A stretch of 64,000 nt of DNA from an uncultured SAR116 cluster alpha proteobacterium (GCA_902616615.1 CACMTN010000001.1:1-64000); one strand, 5' to 3'; positions 19,852 to 30,238 are shown, numbered from the stretch's first letter. Numbers and translations are program-made. Notes: generated by a model not told the origin, from the letters alone.

Positions 19852-22800
19852 TTAGGCTATATCCCTTATTTTATTTGCCTGCTCTAAATCAACAGAAACC
19901 AGTCTGCTTATACCTTTTTGTTCCATAGTAACACCAAAAAGTCTATTCATTTTAGCCATCGTCAATCTGTGGTGTGTTACAACTAGAAAATAGGTTTCTG
20001 ATTCATCTACTATTTTATCTAACAAGTTACAGAATCTGCCAACATTACTGTCATCCAAAGCAGCATCTACCTCATCTAAAATACATATTGGAGCAGGATT
20101 ACATAAGAAAACAGAAAAAATGAGAGATATTGCTGTTAAAGCTTGTTCTCCACCTGACAATAAGGAAAGTAATTGCATTTTTTTTCCAGGTGGACTTGCT
20201 AATATATCCAACCCAGCTTTAAGAGGATCATCGTCTCCAACTAATTTTAATTCAGCGTCTCCACCTCCAAAAAGCTTTTTAAAAAGATTCTTAAAATTTT
20301 TATTTACAAGCTCAAAACTATCTTTAAGACGTTGTCTACCTTCTTTGTTTAATTCAAAAATTCCACTTTTTAGTTTTTCAATTGCTAATTCTAAGTCAAC
20401 TCTTTCCTTGGACATTAATTCAATTTTTTGTCTCATTTCGTTCATTTCTTCTTCAGCACGTAAATTTACAGCACCTAATGAATCTCTTTCATTTAATAAT
20501 CTTTGAACTGTTTTTTCCAGAGTTTCGATTGATGTTTTTATTTCTTCATTATCATTTAAATTAACAATTTCTTTTAGTTGATTCGACTTAATCCTGAGTT
20601 TTTCATGAACCCTTTCCTCGATATTTTCTATTTTTGTTTTAGCAAAATTAAGTGAGGCTTCTACTTTTATCATATCTTCTCGAAAAGATACTAAATTTTG
20701 TTCTGACGATTTTTCTAATTTTTCTGCTTCATTAAGTAACGTTTCAGTTTGTACTAACTTATCTGCAGCAAAGTTTCTGTTTTGTTCAGCTGTTTCAATC
20801 TTGAGTTTTAATACATTTGCTTTTTCCACAAAATTATCTGGTAGCTTCTCAAGTCTTGATTTTTCTTCTTTCAAGTTGTCTAGTCTTATTTTTAAAGATA
20901 TAATTCTTGTTTCTGCCTCGTCTTTTCTGTTTTCCCAATCATTTTTTTGATTGTTAATTTGCATTAGGTTTCTTTGTTGATAACTTTCTTGATTTCTAAT
21001 TTGTTGTTCTGTAGCCATCGCATCAGTCAATTCGTTTCTACATTGATCAGCTGTATTTCTGATTTTTAATTCATCTGCAAGTAAAGTTGGCAAATTTACT
21101 GATTTTTGAGATAGTTTTTCTAAATCTACTAATTCTTTTTGAGATGTATCTAAAATATTTTGATGTTCTTTTAATAAGATAGTGCTTGAATTAATCTTTG
21201 AATCTAAACTTGAAATTGATAATTTTGTGTCGTTTAATTCATTATTCAGTAAACTAATTTTAGATTCTATTTCCCTCGTTGTTTGAAAAAATTTCTTTAA
21301 TTCCAAATCATTTTTGTTAATTTCATTTAGAATAGTAACTTCTTCTTTTTCTTTAGTTGGTAATTTATCTTGTAAATTTCTTAATTTTGTAATTTGTTGT
21401 AATCTTTCTGAATAACTATTTTGAACACCTAAAGGTTGAACATATCCATCCCATCTCCACAAGCCTCCTTTTAAAGTTGTCAAAGCCTGCCCAAAAGATA
21501 ATTTTTTTTGAAGTTCAAGAGCTGTTTTTTCATTTTCGACAATGCCTATACCGATTAATGCAATATCTAGAATTGAATTCTTTTTAATTTTTGAAATTAT
21601 AGGAGTAGCGCCGTTGGGTAACTTTTCTTTAAATTTAGTTGTAATACCATCTTTCCAATAAGAAATATTCTGTTCGTCTGAACTATCTGATTTTACAGGC
21701 GCTAATATTGTTTCACCTAGAACTGATCCAATTGCATCTTGGAGATTCCCTATATCATCTATTGTTGCTTCTAGAGTGTTGTTTTTGAATTCGTCATAAC
21801 CTAATAGCGAAGATAAAGAATGTAAATCAGCTCTCATCACATTGAGGTCATAATCTATTTTAGCCTTTTTTTCTTTGAGTTTTATATTTAAATTTTCTTT
21901 ATTTTCTAGTTGTTTTTTTATTAATTCTAACTTTTCATTTTCTTCTTTAATTAACATTTCAATACTAATTTTTTTGTTGTCATATTCATCAATTAACTTT
22001 TTGTCTTCAGTAATATTGAACTGTGATTTTTGATCTTCCGAATTTTTTATTTTTTCTTTTAAATTATTAATACGATTTTCCAGATCTGATTTATCAGATT
22101 TTATTGAAAAAATTTCGGAATTAATAGATGAAAGTTTTGCATCTGCATCTTCAGATTTTATTTTAAGTTCATTTATTCTTTTTGAAGCATCATTTTTCTT
22201 AGTTGTGAAATCTTTTATATCTACTTCTAGCTTATCTTTTTCTAAAAGAATATTTGCGATTGTTTTATTCGCATCATCTTTTATTTCAGTTTCTCTTTTA
22301 ATATCAGTTTCTATTTGTGTTATTTGGTTTAAAACATTATTCAACGTAAATTTTGAAGTTGCTTCTTCTTCTTCTAATCTTATTTTTGAAATATTTAATG
22401 ATTGTAAAGTAGCAGCTTTATTTGTTTCAATTGTCCTAAGCTCAGGTAACTTATTAAAAATTTCTAGCTTTGATTTTGTATTTTTAGATAAGTTTATTTG
22501 AGCCTCTTCAACGTTTTTTTTTGATTTTTTAAATCTTGTCTCTAGGTCATTAAATTCTTGTTCAGCTGTGTTTAGTAGTGATAAGAAAAGTGAAGCTTCT
22601 GCTTTTCTTAATCTATCTCCTACTGACCTATAACGAGCTGCTTTCCTACCTTGTTTTTCTAATTCAACAAGTTGTTCATTATATGTATTCTCTATATCTA
22701 ACAACCTACTTAAGTTGTCAGCAGCTCCACTTAATTTTAATTCTGCTTCATGTCTCCTGTTATGTAACCCTTTAATGTTTGCTGCTTCTTCAAGAATTAC

Positions 22801-23283
22801 TCTTCTTTCTTCAAGGCTGGACTCAATTATTTGTGAAATCCTTCCTTGACTGACAATTCCAGATGATCGAGCTCCACTAGCGCTATCTGCAAAAATCAAT
22901 TGCACATCTCTAGCTCTAACTTGTTTAGAATTAACTTTATAAGTTGAGCCTTTTTCTCTTTCAATTTTTCTTGAAATTTCAATTTCATCAAATTGATTAA
23001 AATTAGCAGGAGCTTTTCTATCAGTATTATCTAATTTAATTGTAACTTCTGCGAAATTTCTTGCTGGACGTTCATTAGATCCAGAAAAAATTACGTCATC
23101 CATACCTTCGCCACGCATTTGTCTTGCTGAGTTTTCACCCATAACCCATTTCATAGCTTCTACAATGTTTGATTTGCCACATCCATTTGGACCAACTATC
23201 CCAGTTAGACCTTCGTTAAGGTCTATTTCTGTTGGTTCTAAAAATGATTTAAATCCAGAAATTCTTATAGATTTGAATTTCAT
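19852..23283 (-). CDS. smc: Chromosome segregation ATPase SMC
   Basis: Forms the condensin-like ring that organises and segregates the chromosome. 1143 residues: N-terminal ATP-binding half with Walker A GPNGCGKSN (31-39), a long coiled coil, a hinge near residues 500-650 (QDAIGSVLGETILAPVK and following), a return coiled coil, and a C-terminal half with the signature LLSGGEQALTAISLIF and Walker B CILDEVDAALDDSN. Length is normal. The partner genes scpA and scpB are not in this window. The dsbA-like gene lies 18 bases upstream on the same strand. Confidence 0.96.
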   Translation of the reverse strand: MKFKSIRISGFKSFLEPTEIDLNEGLTGIVGPNGCGKSNIVEAMKWVMGENSARQMRGEGMDDVIFSGSNERPARNFAEVTIKLDNTDRKAPANFNQFDEIEISRKIEREKGSTYKVNSKQVRARDVQLIFADSASGARSSGIVSQGRISQIIESSLEERRVILEEAANIKGLHNRRHEAELKLSGAADNLSRLLDIENTYNEQLVELEKQGRKAARYRSVGDRLRKAEASLFLSLLNTAEQEFNDLETRFKKSKKNVEEAQINLSKNTKSKLEIFNKLPELRTIETNKAATLQSLNISKIRLEEEEATSKFTLNNVLNQITQIETDIKRETEIKDDANKTIANILLEKDKLEVDIKDFTTKKNDASKRINELKIKSEDADAKLSSINSEIFSIKSDKSDLENRINNLKEKIKNSEDQKSQFNITEDKKLIDEYDNKKISIEMLIKEENEKLELIKKQLENKENLNIKLKEKKAKIDYDLNVMRADLHSLSSLLGYDEFKNNTLEATIDDIGNLQDAIGSVLGETILAPVKSDSSDEQNISYWKDGITTKFKEKLPNGATPIISKIKKNSILDIALIGIGIVENEKTALELQKKLSFGQALTTLKGGLWRWDGYVQPLGVQNSYSERLQQITKLRNLQDKLPTKEKEEVTILNEINKNDLELKKFFQTTREIESKISLLNNELNDTKLSISSLDSKINSSTILLKEHQNILDTSQKELVDLEKLSQKSVNLPTLLADELKIRNTADQCRNELTDAMATEQQIRNQESYQQRNLMQINNQKNDWENRKDEAETRIISLKIRLDNLKEEKSRLEKLPDNFVEKANVLKLKIETAEQNRNFAADKLVQTETLLNEAEKLEKSSEQNLVSFREDMIKVEASLNFAKTKIENIEERVHEKLRIKSNQLKEIVNLNDNEEIKTSIETLEKTVQRLLNERDSLGAVNLRAEEEMNEMRQKIELMSKERVDLELAIEKLKSGIFELNKEGRQRLKDSFELVNKNFKNLFKKLFGGGDAELKLVGDDDPLKAGLDILASPPGKKMQLLSLLSGGEQALTAISLIFSVFLCNPAPICILDEVDAALDDSNVGRFCNLLDKIVDESETYFLVVTHHRLTMAKMNRLFGVTMEQKGISRLVSVDLEQANKIRDIA

Positions 23284-23301
23284 TTGTTTTCCAATTTTAC
23301 C

Positions 23302-23928
23302 TTAAGATGTTTTTGCGTTAATTGACTTCAAAAATTCTTTTTCGAAGTCTTTGAAAGATAAAGCTCCAGAAATTTTATATTTATCATTTACAATGAAAGT
23401 TGGAGTAGAATTTATGTCAAAGTTTTTAGACTCATTTTCCATTTTTGTAACAATTTCCTGCATAAGTGGAATGTTTTCAGTAATATCATTAAATTTTTTT
23501 GATGATATGCCAAATAATTTGGCGATTGATTGTAACTCATTCAAAGGATTTTTTGAATATGCCCATTGTTTCTGTTTTTTTAATAAAATGCTAACAGCTT
23601 CTATGTATCCATCCTTTGTAGGTATTGATCTAGCTAATGTAGCTGCTATAACGGCAAGTCTGTCAAGAGGATAGTCAATAAATTCTAATTGAACTTTACC
23701 TGTATCAATGTATTTTTTTTTGAATTGAGGTAGTGTCTTTATATGAAAGTTAGAACAGTGACCACAGGTTAATGAAAAGAATTCTTTTATTTTAATTGGT
23801 GCATCATTAGAACCCAAAAATTGTTTTCGCATAAACTCGTTTAATGAGTTTTGATTTGAAAAACTTTTTTTTGAAAATAAGAGAAAAGTAGCAATTCCAA
23901 GTAAAAATTTTCTTCTATTTAAAAACAT
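23302..23928 (-). CDS. DsbA-like thiol-disulfide oxidoreductase
   Basis: Periplasmic thioredoxin-fold protein of 208 residues that forms or rearranges disulfides. The active site is CGHC in FSLTCGHCSNFH, and the cis-Pro loop is STPTFIVN. The N-terminus NRRKFLLGIATFLL has a twin-arginine pattern, so export may be by Tat, as for several alphaproteobacterial DsbA-like proteins, though the tail (KKSFSNQ) would also suit Sec. The smc start lies 18 bases downstream. Confidence 0.88.
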   Translation of the reverse strand: MFLNRRKFLLGIATFLLFSKKSFSNQNSLNEFMRKQFLGSNDAPIKIKEFFSLTCGHCSNFHIKTLPQFKKKYIDTGKVQLEFIDYPLDRLAVIAATLARSIPTKDGYIEAVSILLKKQKQWAYSKNPLNELQSIAKLFGISSKKFNDITENIPLMQEIVTKMENESKNFDINSTPTFIVNDKYKISGALSFKDFEKEFLKSINAKTS

Positions 23929-24024
23929 ATTTTCACCAAACTTTTTTACTAATTAAAATTCCAGATAATAATATCCTTATACACTAAGATTAATGTACAA
24001 AGTACAAGATTTTATAAAATGTAA

Positions 24025-24462
24025 CTATTTTTTTCTAGAAATCTCAAATTCTTGCATCGCTAATTTCAGTTCGCTTTCTGGAAGTATGTTAGACTCTAAA
24101 TTATCTATAGTATTTTCCACGGTAACTTTACTAGGTTCTTTTTTAATTTCAAAGTTCTTCTGAATGTCAGTTTGAATAATTTTTATTCTTGATATAGCTT
24201 TAAACCCGAATCGAGCATTAATTTGATCTAATAGAAGTGGAATTGCGTATTGAACTTCCAGTCCAAAACCATTCTGGACTTTAATTGTTATTTGGCCATC
24301 AATATTTTTTTTTCTACTAAATTTAATTTTATGTGGAATTGTTATATCTGCATACTGACCTGCAATATGTGCCCAATTGAAAAATATATGATTTTGAATA
24401 GATCCTAATCTAATTAGATTTTTCTCAACAATATTTTCTGTGATTTTTAATAAAGACTTCAT
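24025..24462 (-). CDS. DUF721 (DciA-like) protein
   Basis: 145 residues related to the DUF721 family, whose studied member DciA recruits the replicative helicase in bacteria lacking DnaC. The N-terminal half (FFNWAHIAGQYADITIPHKI, then GQITIKVQNGFGLEVQY and LLDQINARFGFKAI) fits the KH-like core; the tail is charged. Divergent from mutY, a linkage common in alphaproteobacteria. The replication role is inferred from the family, not shown here. Confidence 0.75.
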   Translation of the reverse strand: MKSLLKITENIVEKNLIRLGSIQNHIFFNWAHIAGQYADITIPHKIKFSRKKNIDGQITIKVQNGFGLEVQYAIPLLLDQINARFGFKAISRIKIIQTDIQKNFEIKKEPSKVTVENTIDNLESNILPESELKLAMQEFEISRKK

Positions 24463-24505
24463 TATGGTTCACAATTACTTTAAAATAAATTATCTAATTT
24501 TGTTA

Positions 24506-24511
24506 TATAAT
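24506..24511 (+). promoter_or_regulatory. Candidate -10 box of mutY
   Basis: TATAAT at 24506-24511 lies 8 bases before the ATG at 24520, so transcription would begin at or next to this ATG and give a leaderless message. No clear -35 box is seen. It matters because it favours 24520 as the intended mutY start. Confidence 0.4.
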
Positions 24512-24519
24512 AAAAATCT

Positions 24520-25636
24520 ATGAATAGGTTAAAAAAAAATTAACTATAACACTTTATCTAAATTATTATTATCTTGGTACGACCTTAATAGGAGAATTTT
24601 ACCATGGAGAGCGCTGCCAGGTGAAATTCCAAATCCTTATTTTATTTATTTGTCAGAAATTATGTTACAGCAAACTGTAGTTAAAACAGTTATACCATAT
24701 TTTTTAAAGTTTATTAGAAAATGGCCTGATATTAATGCCCTTGCAAAAGCAGAACTACGTGAAATTAATACATATTGGGCAGGATTAGGCTATTATAGTA
24801 GAGTTAAAAATTTACATGAAACAGCAAAAATAATTTCTAATAAATATAATGGATTTTTCCCAACAGATAAAAATTCTTTAATTGCCCTTCCTGGAATAGG
24901 TGAATATACTTCATCAGCCATTATGGCTATAGCATTTGATAAAAAATCAAATGTTATAGATGGAAACGTTGAAAGGGTTTTTTCAAGATTTTATGCGGTT
25001 GAGAAACCTATAGAAAAATCAAAGATTTTTATTAAAAAAATTGCTGAAAAACACCTTCCTGAAAAGAGGCATGGAGATTATGCGCAAGCCTTAATGGATT
25101 TAGGTTCATTAATTTGTATTCCTAAGTCACCAAGGTGTAAAATTTGTCCTTTATTAGCTATTTGTGACGTCGGTGGTACAACTCGCGCTAAACAATATCC
25201 AATAAAACTTCCAAAAAAAGAAAAAGAAGAGCGGTATGGATTATTCTTCTATTTACAGAATAAAGATGGTGCTGTTCTGTTCGAAACCAATAAAAGTAGC
25301 GGACTTTTAGCTAACATGGATGTGCTGCCTTCGATAGGTTGGTATGAAGATAGTAATAGATTTATAAAATCTCCAGAATTTAATAAAAAAAAACCTAATT
25401 TTTTAGGTATCAAATGGAAGATGCTAGATCAGAACTTAAATCACATTTTTACTCATTTTAAACTTAATTGCTTTGTAGCAATTGCTACAATAAATGATGA
25501 AAAGAAATTGCTTAATTATTCAGGCAAAAGTTCTTACAGGTTTGTACAAAAAAAGGATATGAATGATCTAGCTCTCCCAAGTTTAATTAAAAAAATTTTG
25601 AATACTTTAAAAAAAAATGAGTCACTTGATTTTTAA
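24520..25636 (+). CDS. mutY: Adenine DNA glycosylase MutY (5' end disturbed: frameshift in A9 tract or AUU start)
   Basis: Removes adenine mispaired with 8-oxoguanine. The frame with SEIMLQQTVV (catalytic Glu), the HhH/GPD Asp in the NVIDGNVERV region, and the FeS motif C-X6-C-X2-C-X5-C (CIPKSPRCKICPLLAIC) runs to 25636 and has a Nudix-like C-terminal domain. Essential N-terminal residues (SWYDLNRRILPWRALPG) are encoded upstream of the TTG at 24650 in the same frame, but that frame has no ATG, GTG or TTG before a TAA at 24530. ATG at 24520 is in another frame and joins it if one A of the run 24531-24539 is absent; alternatively ATT at 24539 initiates. The end overlaps purH by 4 bases. Confidence 0.85.
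24531..24539 (+). repeat. A9 homopolymer at the 5' end of mutY
   Basis: Nine consecutive A directly after the first four codons from ATG 24520. Removing one A puts that ATG in frame with the whole of MutY. Such tracts are prone to replication and polymerase slippage, and also to sequencing error. Confidence 0.8.
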
Positions 25637-27243
25637 TGCCTAAAATGTCTAATTGATGTAAAAATCATTGCAATATTTCTTTCATTAGCTGCTTCAATTA
25701 CCTCTTTATCACGAATAGAGCCACCTGGTTGAATAACAGCAGTTACTCCTGCGTTAGCTGCAGCAATCAAACCATCAGCAAACGGGAAAAAAGCATCACT
25801 AGCTACAACGGATTTATAAGCCATTGATGTTTCCAATTTGGCTAACTTGGACGCCTTTTTTGCTTTTTCGTTAGCTATTGAAGTGGAATCAATTCTACTC
25901 ATTTGACCTGCTCCAATACCTACAGTTTGTAAATTTTTTGCATAAACAATAGCGTTTGATTTTGTATGTTTTGCAACTTTCCATGCAAACAATAGATCAT
26001 CAATTTCTTTTTTTGTTGGTTTCCTTTTTGTTACTATTTTAATGTTGTCAGTTTTTAAAACTTTATAATCACGCGATTGCACTAATATCCCCCCAGAAAT
26101 AGATTTTAGTAATAAACCTTTATCCTCTGGTGAAGGTAACGAACTAGTTGTCAATATTCTAACATTAGGCTTGTCAGCGAGAACTTCTAAAGCTTCATCG
26201 TCAACACTAGGAGCAATAATGACTTCTAAAAAAAGTGACTTCATTCTGAGTGCTAAATCTTTTGATAATTCTCTATTTATAGAAACTATACCACCAAAAG
26301 CGCTAATAGGGTCTGTTTGAAGTGCCTTTTCCCAAGCAGAATTAAGATCCTCATTTTCTGCTACTCCACAAGGATTGGCATGTTTAATTATAGCAACAGC
26401 AGGTTTTTTGAATTCACATATTAGTTCAAGTGCAGCATCAGCGTCATTTATATTATTATAAGAAAGTTCTTTGCCTTGAAGTTTTTTACTATTTGTAATT
26501 CCTTTTCTTTTATCAGATGTTTTATAAAGTGCTGCATTTTGATGAGGGTTTTCACCATATCTTATATCAAATGACTTGATTAAATTAATTGACAAATTTT
26601 CAGGAAAAGAAGATGAAGAAATATCTTTGTTTTCTAACCAATTTGAAATTGCGTTATCGTATTCACTAGTTAATCTAAATGCCTTTGCAGCAAGATATTT
26701 TCTGTGTGAGTATTTAATTTTCCCATTATTATCAATTTGTGAAATAATTTCTGGATAATCATTAGGATCTGTTATAACTGTTACAAATTCATGATTTTTT
26801 GCTCCAGCCCTAATCATTGCGGGTCCGCCAATATCAATATTTTCTATTATATCTCTGTTTTTAGATGTTTTTTGTAATGTCTCTCTAAATTTATATAAAT
26901 TAATAATCAAGAGATCTATTTTGTAAATATCATGTTTCTGAATTTGCTCTAAGTGTGAAGGATCGTCTCTTCTAAAAAGAATACCACCATGTATTTTAGG
27001 ATTTAAGGTTTTAACTCTTCCATCTAAAATTTCAGGAAAATTCGTTAGATCTGACACTTCTTTTACAGGAACAGAATTTTGTTTAAGATATTTAGCAGTT
27101 CCTCCTGTGGATAGAATTTCTATTTTATTCTTTACTAAGACTACAGCTATTTTTTCAAGATCACGTTTATCCGTTACTGATATTAGAGCTCTTTTGATTT
27201 TGATATCTTTTGTAAAAAAATTTTCTCTATAATTATTATTCAT
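25633..27243 (-). CDS. purH: Bifunctional AICAR transformylase/IMP cyclohydrolase
   Basis: Performs the last two steps of de novo purine synthesis to IMP. 536 residues: an N-terminal MGS-like cyclohydrolase domain (EILSTGGTAKYLKQN, DGRVKTLNPKIHGGIL) and a C-terminal transformylase domain with the Lys-His pair in IIKHANPCGVAEN and the tail SDAFFPFADGL...AVIQPGGSIRD. Full length, ATG start. Convergent with mutY (4-base overlap) and downstream of the heparinase-like gene, as is common in alphaproteobacteria. Confidence 0.97.
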   Translation of the reverse strand: MNNNYRENFFTKDIKIKRALISVTDKRDLEKIAVVLVKNKIEILSTGGTAKYLKQNSVPVKEVSDLTNFPEILDGRVKTLNPKIHGGILFRRDDPSHLEQIQKHDIYKIDLLIINLYKFRETLQKTSKNRDIIENIDIGGPAMIRAGAKNHEFVTVITDPNDYPEIISQIDNNGKIKYSHRKYLAAKAFRLTSEYDNAISNWLENKDISSSSFPENLSINLIKSFDIRYGENPHQNAALYKTSDKRKGITNSKKLQGKELSYNNINDADAALELICEFKKPAVAIIKHANPCGVAENEDLNSAWEKALQTDPISAFGGIVSINRELSKDLALRMKSLFLEVIIAPSVDDEALEVLADKPNVRILTTSSLPSPEDKGLLLKSISGGILVQSRDYKVLKTDNIKIVTKRKPTKKEIDDLLFAWKVAKHTKSNAIVYAKNLQTVGIGAGQMSRIDSTSIANEKAKKASKLAKLETSMAYKSVVASDAFFPFADGLIAAANAGVTAVIQPGGSIRDKEVIEAANERNIAMIFTSIRHFRH

Positions 27244-27312
27244 TTATAAACTTTTAATATTTTTTTAATGAATCTCAAATAATTTCTTTTCATGAGATAA
27301 GTCAACTAAAAA

Positions 27313-28857
27313 TTATTTTTGTAATTCAAATGCCCAAATGCAAGAAACACTTTTGTAAGCTCTTATTTTTTCTAGGTTTAAAATAATACTGAGCTCTTTA
27401 CATGGTTTTGGGCCATTAGGAGTAAACATAACTGAATTTTCTATGCTTATATTCTTATTGTTTGAACTCATTTTCCAGACATAACCCTTATGATGATTTA
27501 ATAATACTGAACCACTTCTAGTTTTTATAAGTTTAATACCTGGGTATATATGAAAACGAATATATGCGTTTTTGGGGATTGAACCAATATTGCCAATATT
27601 CAAAATCTCATCTCTTCCTCTAACTTCATTTTTTTTATTAGAGAGATATATTTGTCTTTTATGGTGAACGCCAAAAATTGTTTCATATCCCGAATGAGTT
27701 ACATCCAATAAATTACCATCTTTAGTTTTCCCAAATTGAATATTTGATATTCTTGTAATTCTTTTCCCACTTAGGTCTACATTATTTCTGTCATCTATAT
27801 TCAGGCTAGAATGAGCCGCCGTTGAAGAAAGAGAATTTTTCATATTTTTGTATTTTGAGTTATATACTTCTCCAAGGTTAGAAATTATCTTTTCTTTTTT
27901 ATAAAAAAATTCAAAACCAAATAGACTAGCTTTTTGATTATGAATCATTTTTTGGTTTAATCCAATATCCATAAACAAAACAGAATTCATATTTGACAAT
28001 CTACAAAACCCACTTTCTTCGGCAAGACTAAAAATTCTATTTTTATACCCAATTCTATTTAAAGTTTGCTTTATAATTTCTTTTGGTATTAGGGAGCCAC
28101 CATGAAACCATGAAAAATATTCGTCAGGCATTTGAAAACTTCTACAGAACTCTCCCATTTTTATTGTTTTTTGGTGTAACCTCTCAGCATCTACATTTTT
28201 TAAAATCGCAATTATAGATCTTATCTCAATTAAATGCCTTAATAAATTTAGTTGCTTAACAGGACTTCTGCTTATGTGGCCACCGTCACTATTAGTAAAG
28301 GTTTCGATTTTTTCATTAATTATAGTTAATAATTGATTAATATTATCTATCGTTTCGTATAAAACAGACTTAGATACTAAAATCCCTTTGATAATAATTA
28401 TCTTTTCAAGGTTATCCTTTGATTGATCGAGTTTTAATTCAAGAAATTTAGATTGTAAGGCAATAGAATTTAAAATTTTTTTTTGAAAATCTAATCCACC
28501 ACTCTCTGCGAACCAAGAATAATTAAAACTCCAACATGAAATTCTTTCAGCCATTACTACAGAATTATATTCATGAGATCGGAGGTTATGATCTTCGTTG
28601 ATCCAGTTTTCCACTAATGAGCGTGCAGTCGACCTTGCTTTTATGCTCCCTTCAGATTTTAGATCTCTTATGAAATTGAATTTATTAAAATCATGAATAG
28701 TTTTTGTATTAACTGGGTTAATTAATATTTTTTTTCCACTTTTATTTGAGCCTTGCCAGCTATCAGTCAGTCTTCTTACTGGTGTTTTAGGAATTGCCAC
28801 TTTAAGTTTTTGTTTTAGAAAATAATTATTTGTAATTATATCTATTAATTTAAGCAT
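27313..28857 (-). CDS. Heparinase II/III family protein
   Basis: 514 residues belonging to the heparinase II/III-like group found next to rsmB and purH in many alphaproteobacteria. The N-terminal half is helical (SFNYSWFAESGGLDFQ, GHISRSPVKQL), as in the alpha/alpha toroid; WFHGGSLIP and SGFCRLSNMNSVLFMDIG mark the transition to the C-terminal beta domain, which has ITRISNIQFGKT and VTHSGYETIFGVHHKRQI. No signal peptide is apparent, so the usual polysaccharide-lyase role is doubtful; substrate is unknown. Four bases separate it from the rsmB stop upstream. Confidence 0.8.
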   Translation of the reverse strand: MLKLIDIITNNYFLKQKLKVAIPKTPVRRLTDSWQGSNKSGKKILINPVNTKTIHDFNKFNFIRDLKSEGSIKARSTARSLVENWINEDHNLRSHEYNSVVMAERISCWSFNYSWFAESGGLDFQKKILNSIALQSKFLELKLDQSKDNLEKIIIIKGILVSKSVLYETIDNINQLLTIINEKIETFTNSDGGHISRSPVKQLNLLRHLIEIRSIIAILKNVDAERLHQKTIKMGEFCRSFQMPDEYFSWFHGGSLIPKEIIKQTLNRIGYKNRIFSLAEESGFCRLSNMNSVLFMDIGLNQKMIHNQKASLFGFEFFYKKEKIISNLGEVYNSKYKNMKNSLSSTAAHSSLNIDDRNNVDLSGKRITRISNIQFGKTKDGNLLDVTHSGYETIFGVHHKRQIYLSNKKNEVRGRDEILNIGNIGSIPKNAYIRFHIYPGIKLIKTRSGSVLLNHHKGYVWKMSSNNKNISIENSVMFTPNGPKPCKELSIILNLEKIRAYKSVSCIWAFELQK

Positions 28858-28861
28858 TAAA

Positions 28862-30238
28862 TTATTTTTCCTTCTTCAATAATGCTATAAAAAATCCGTC
28901 AGATCCATTACTAACATTTTCAAAATTAAAATTAAAATGATTTGGCAATATTCTAATAAATCCTTCTTTAGTAATGCTGTTATATATTTTAGGATAATCT
29001 TCAGAGTTAAAACAAACTATTGAAAACTGTTTATGTCTTTTTAAAAAATCTTCTATTCTTCTTTCTCCTTCAATTTTTTGAAGAGAGCAAGTCACATACA
29101 TCATAAGACCGTTTTTCTTTAGGATTTTTGCTGAATTTTCTAAAATTTTATTTTGTATCGAGACAAAGTTATCTAAATTATCTGGAGCATTTCTTATAAA
29201 AATATCAGGATTTTTTCTGATTGTACCAGTACCTGAACACGGTGCATCTATTAAAATAACATCAGCCTTATATTCTGGATTAAAATCCTCTGCATTTATA
29301 TTAATCAAATTTGGATTAAAATTTAGTCGCGCCATGTTTTTTTTAAAAATTCTGGATCTAGCCTTATTTTTTTCAATACACTCTATAACCAAATTATTGT
29401 CTAATAGTTGAGCAGTTTTGCCTCCAGGGGCACAACACATTTCAATTATTTTAAGAGATTGTATTGATTTTAAAAAATTTTCTTTTATTTTTGTTAATAA
29501 TATAGTGCAAGGTATTTGAGAGGCTGCGTCCTGTATCCACCATATGCCATCTCTAAATCTTGGTAGATCTTTCACATTACCATTAAATGAGCATCTGAGG
29601 ACATTAGGAAATATTTCTTCACCATTTAAATCTGATTTAATTTTTTCTTTTTCTTTTTTTGTTACTTTTTTTGATATAACTATATCAAGTGGAGGAGGAT
29701 CCATTGCTAATTTAACAATGTCATCCACATTTTTTTTCCCGTATGAGGATTTCCAACTATTATAAAGCCATTCTGGTAAATTGGACGCTTCGTTTGAAAT
29801 AATATAAGAAAATTCTTCTTTATTTTGGATAATTTTCCTAAGAATTGCATTTACTAACCTAGATTGCTTTTCATTAATAAATAATTTTGCTTGGGATACG
29901 GCTTCATTTATAACTGCATAAGGTGCTATTTCTAGCCAAATTAGTTGAACTGTTGCTATCAGCAAAATACTATTCAAATATCTGTTTCTTGGATTTATAC
30001 CTCGCTTTGCGTATTTATTATAAATTTTTTGTGCTTGTTTGTGTCTCCTTATAGATGAATTAATCAGAAGATATATAAAGGACTTGTCTCTTTTATCTAA
30101 TTTATTAAAATCAAAGGAGTTATCTATTGTTTTTTCAAAATTTTTGTTTTTATAAAAAATTAAAATCCAAATTTCTAAAGCAATTAACCTTGTGTTTTTT
30201 GCTAATTTTTGAAATTTAAGTGATTTTTGTTCAATCAA
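28862..30238 (-). CDS. rsmB: 16S rRNA m5C methyltransferase RsmB/Sun family
   Basis: SAM-dependent enzyme that methylates a cytosine of 16S rRNA (C967 in E. coli). 458 residues: N-terminal NusB-like domain (DKRDKSFIYLLINSSIRR, INEAVSQAKLF) and a C-terminal Rossmann methyltransferase domain with the SAM loop MCCAPGGKTAQLL, DAPCSGTGTIRKNPD and the second cysteine in VTCSLQKIEGE. Both catalytic cysteines are present. Assignment to RsmB rather than another NOL1/Sun protein rests on the NusB domain. Confidence 0.92.
   Translation of the reverse strand: MIEQKSLKFQKLAKNTRLIALEIWILIFYKNKNFEKTIDNSFDFNKLDKRDKSFIYLLINSSIRRHKQAQKIYNKYAKRGINPRNRYLNSILLIATVQLIWLEIAPYAVINEAVSQAKLFINEKQSRLVNAILRKIIQNKEEFSYIISNEASNLPEWLYNSWKSSYGKKNVDDIVKLAMDPPPLDIVISKKVTKKEKEKIKSDLNGEEIFPNVLRCSFNGNVKDLPRFRDGIWWIQDAASQIPCTILLTKIKENFLKSIQSLKIIEMCCAPGGKTAQLLDNNLVIECIEKNKARSRIFKKNMARLNFNPNLININAEDFNPEYKADVILIDAPCSGTGTIRKNPDIFIRNAPDNLDNFVSIQNKILENSAKILKKNGLMMYVTCSLQKIEGERRIEDFLKRHKQFSIVCFNSEDYPKIYNSITKEGFIRILPNHFNFNFENVSNGSDGFFIALLKKEK

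Noticed and set aside
20120-20506. 128-codon plus-strand frame opposite smc
   Set aside because: It covers the conserved C-terminal ATPase signature of smc on the other strand and has a low-complexity Ser/Phe/Lys-rich translation.
24650-25636. TTG 24650 as the true mutY start
   Set aside because: It would remove the helix and the LPWRALPG segment that all MutY proteins have before the catalytic Glu.
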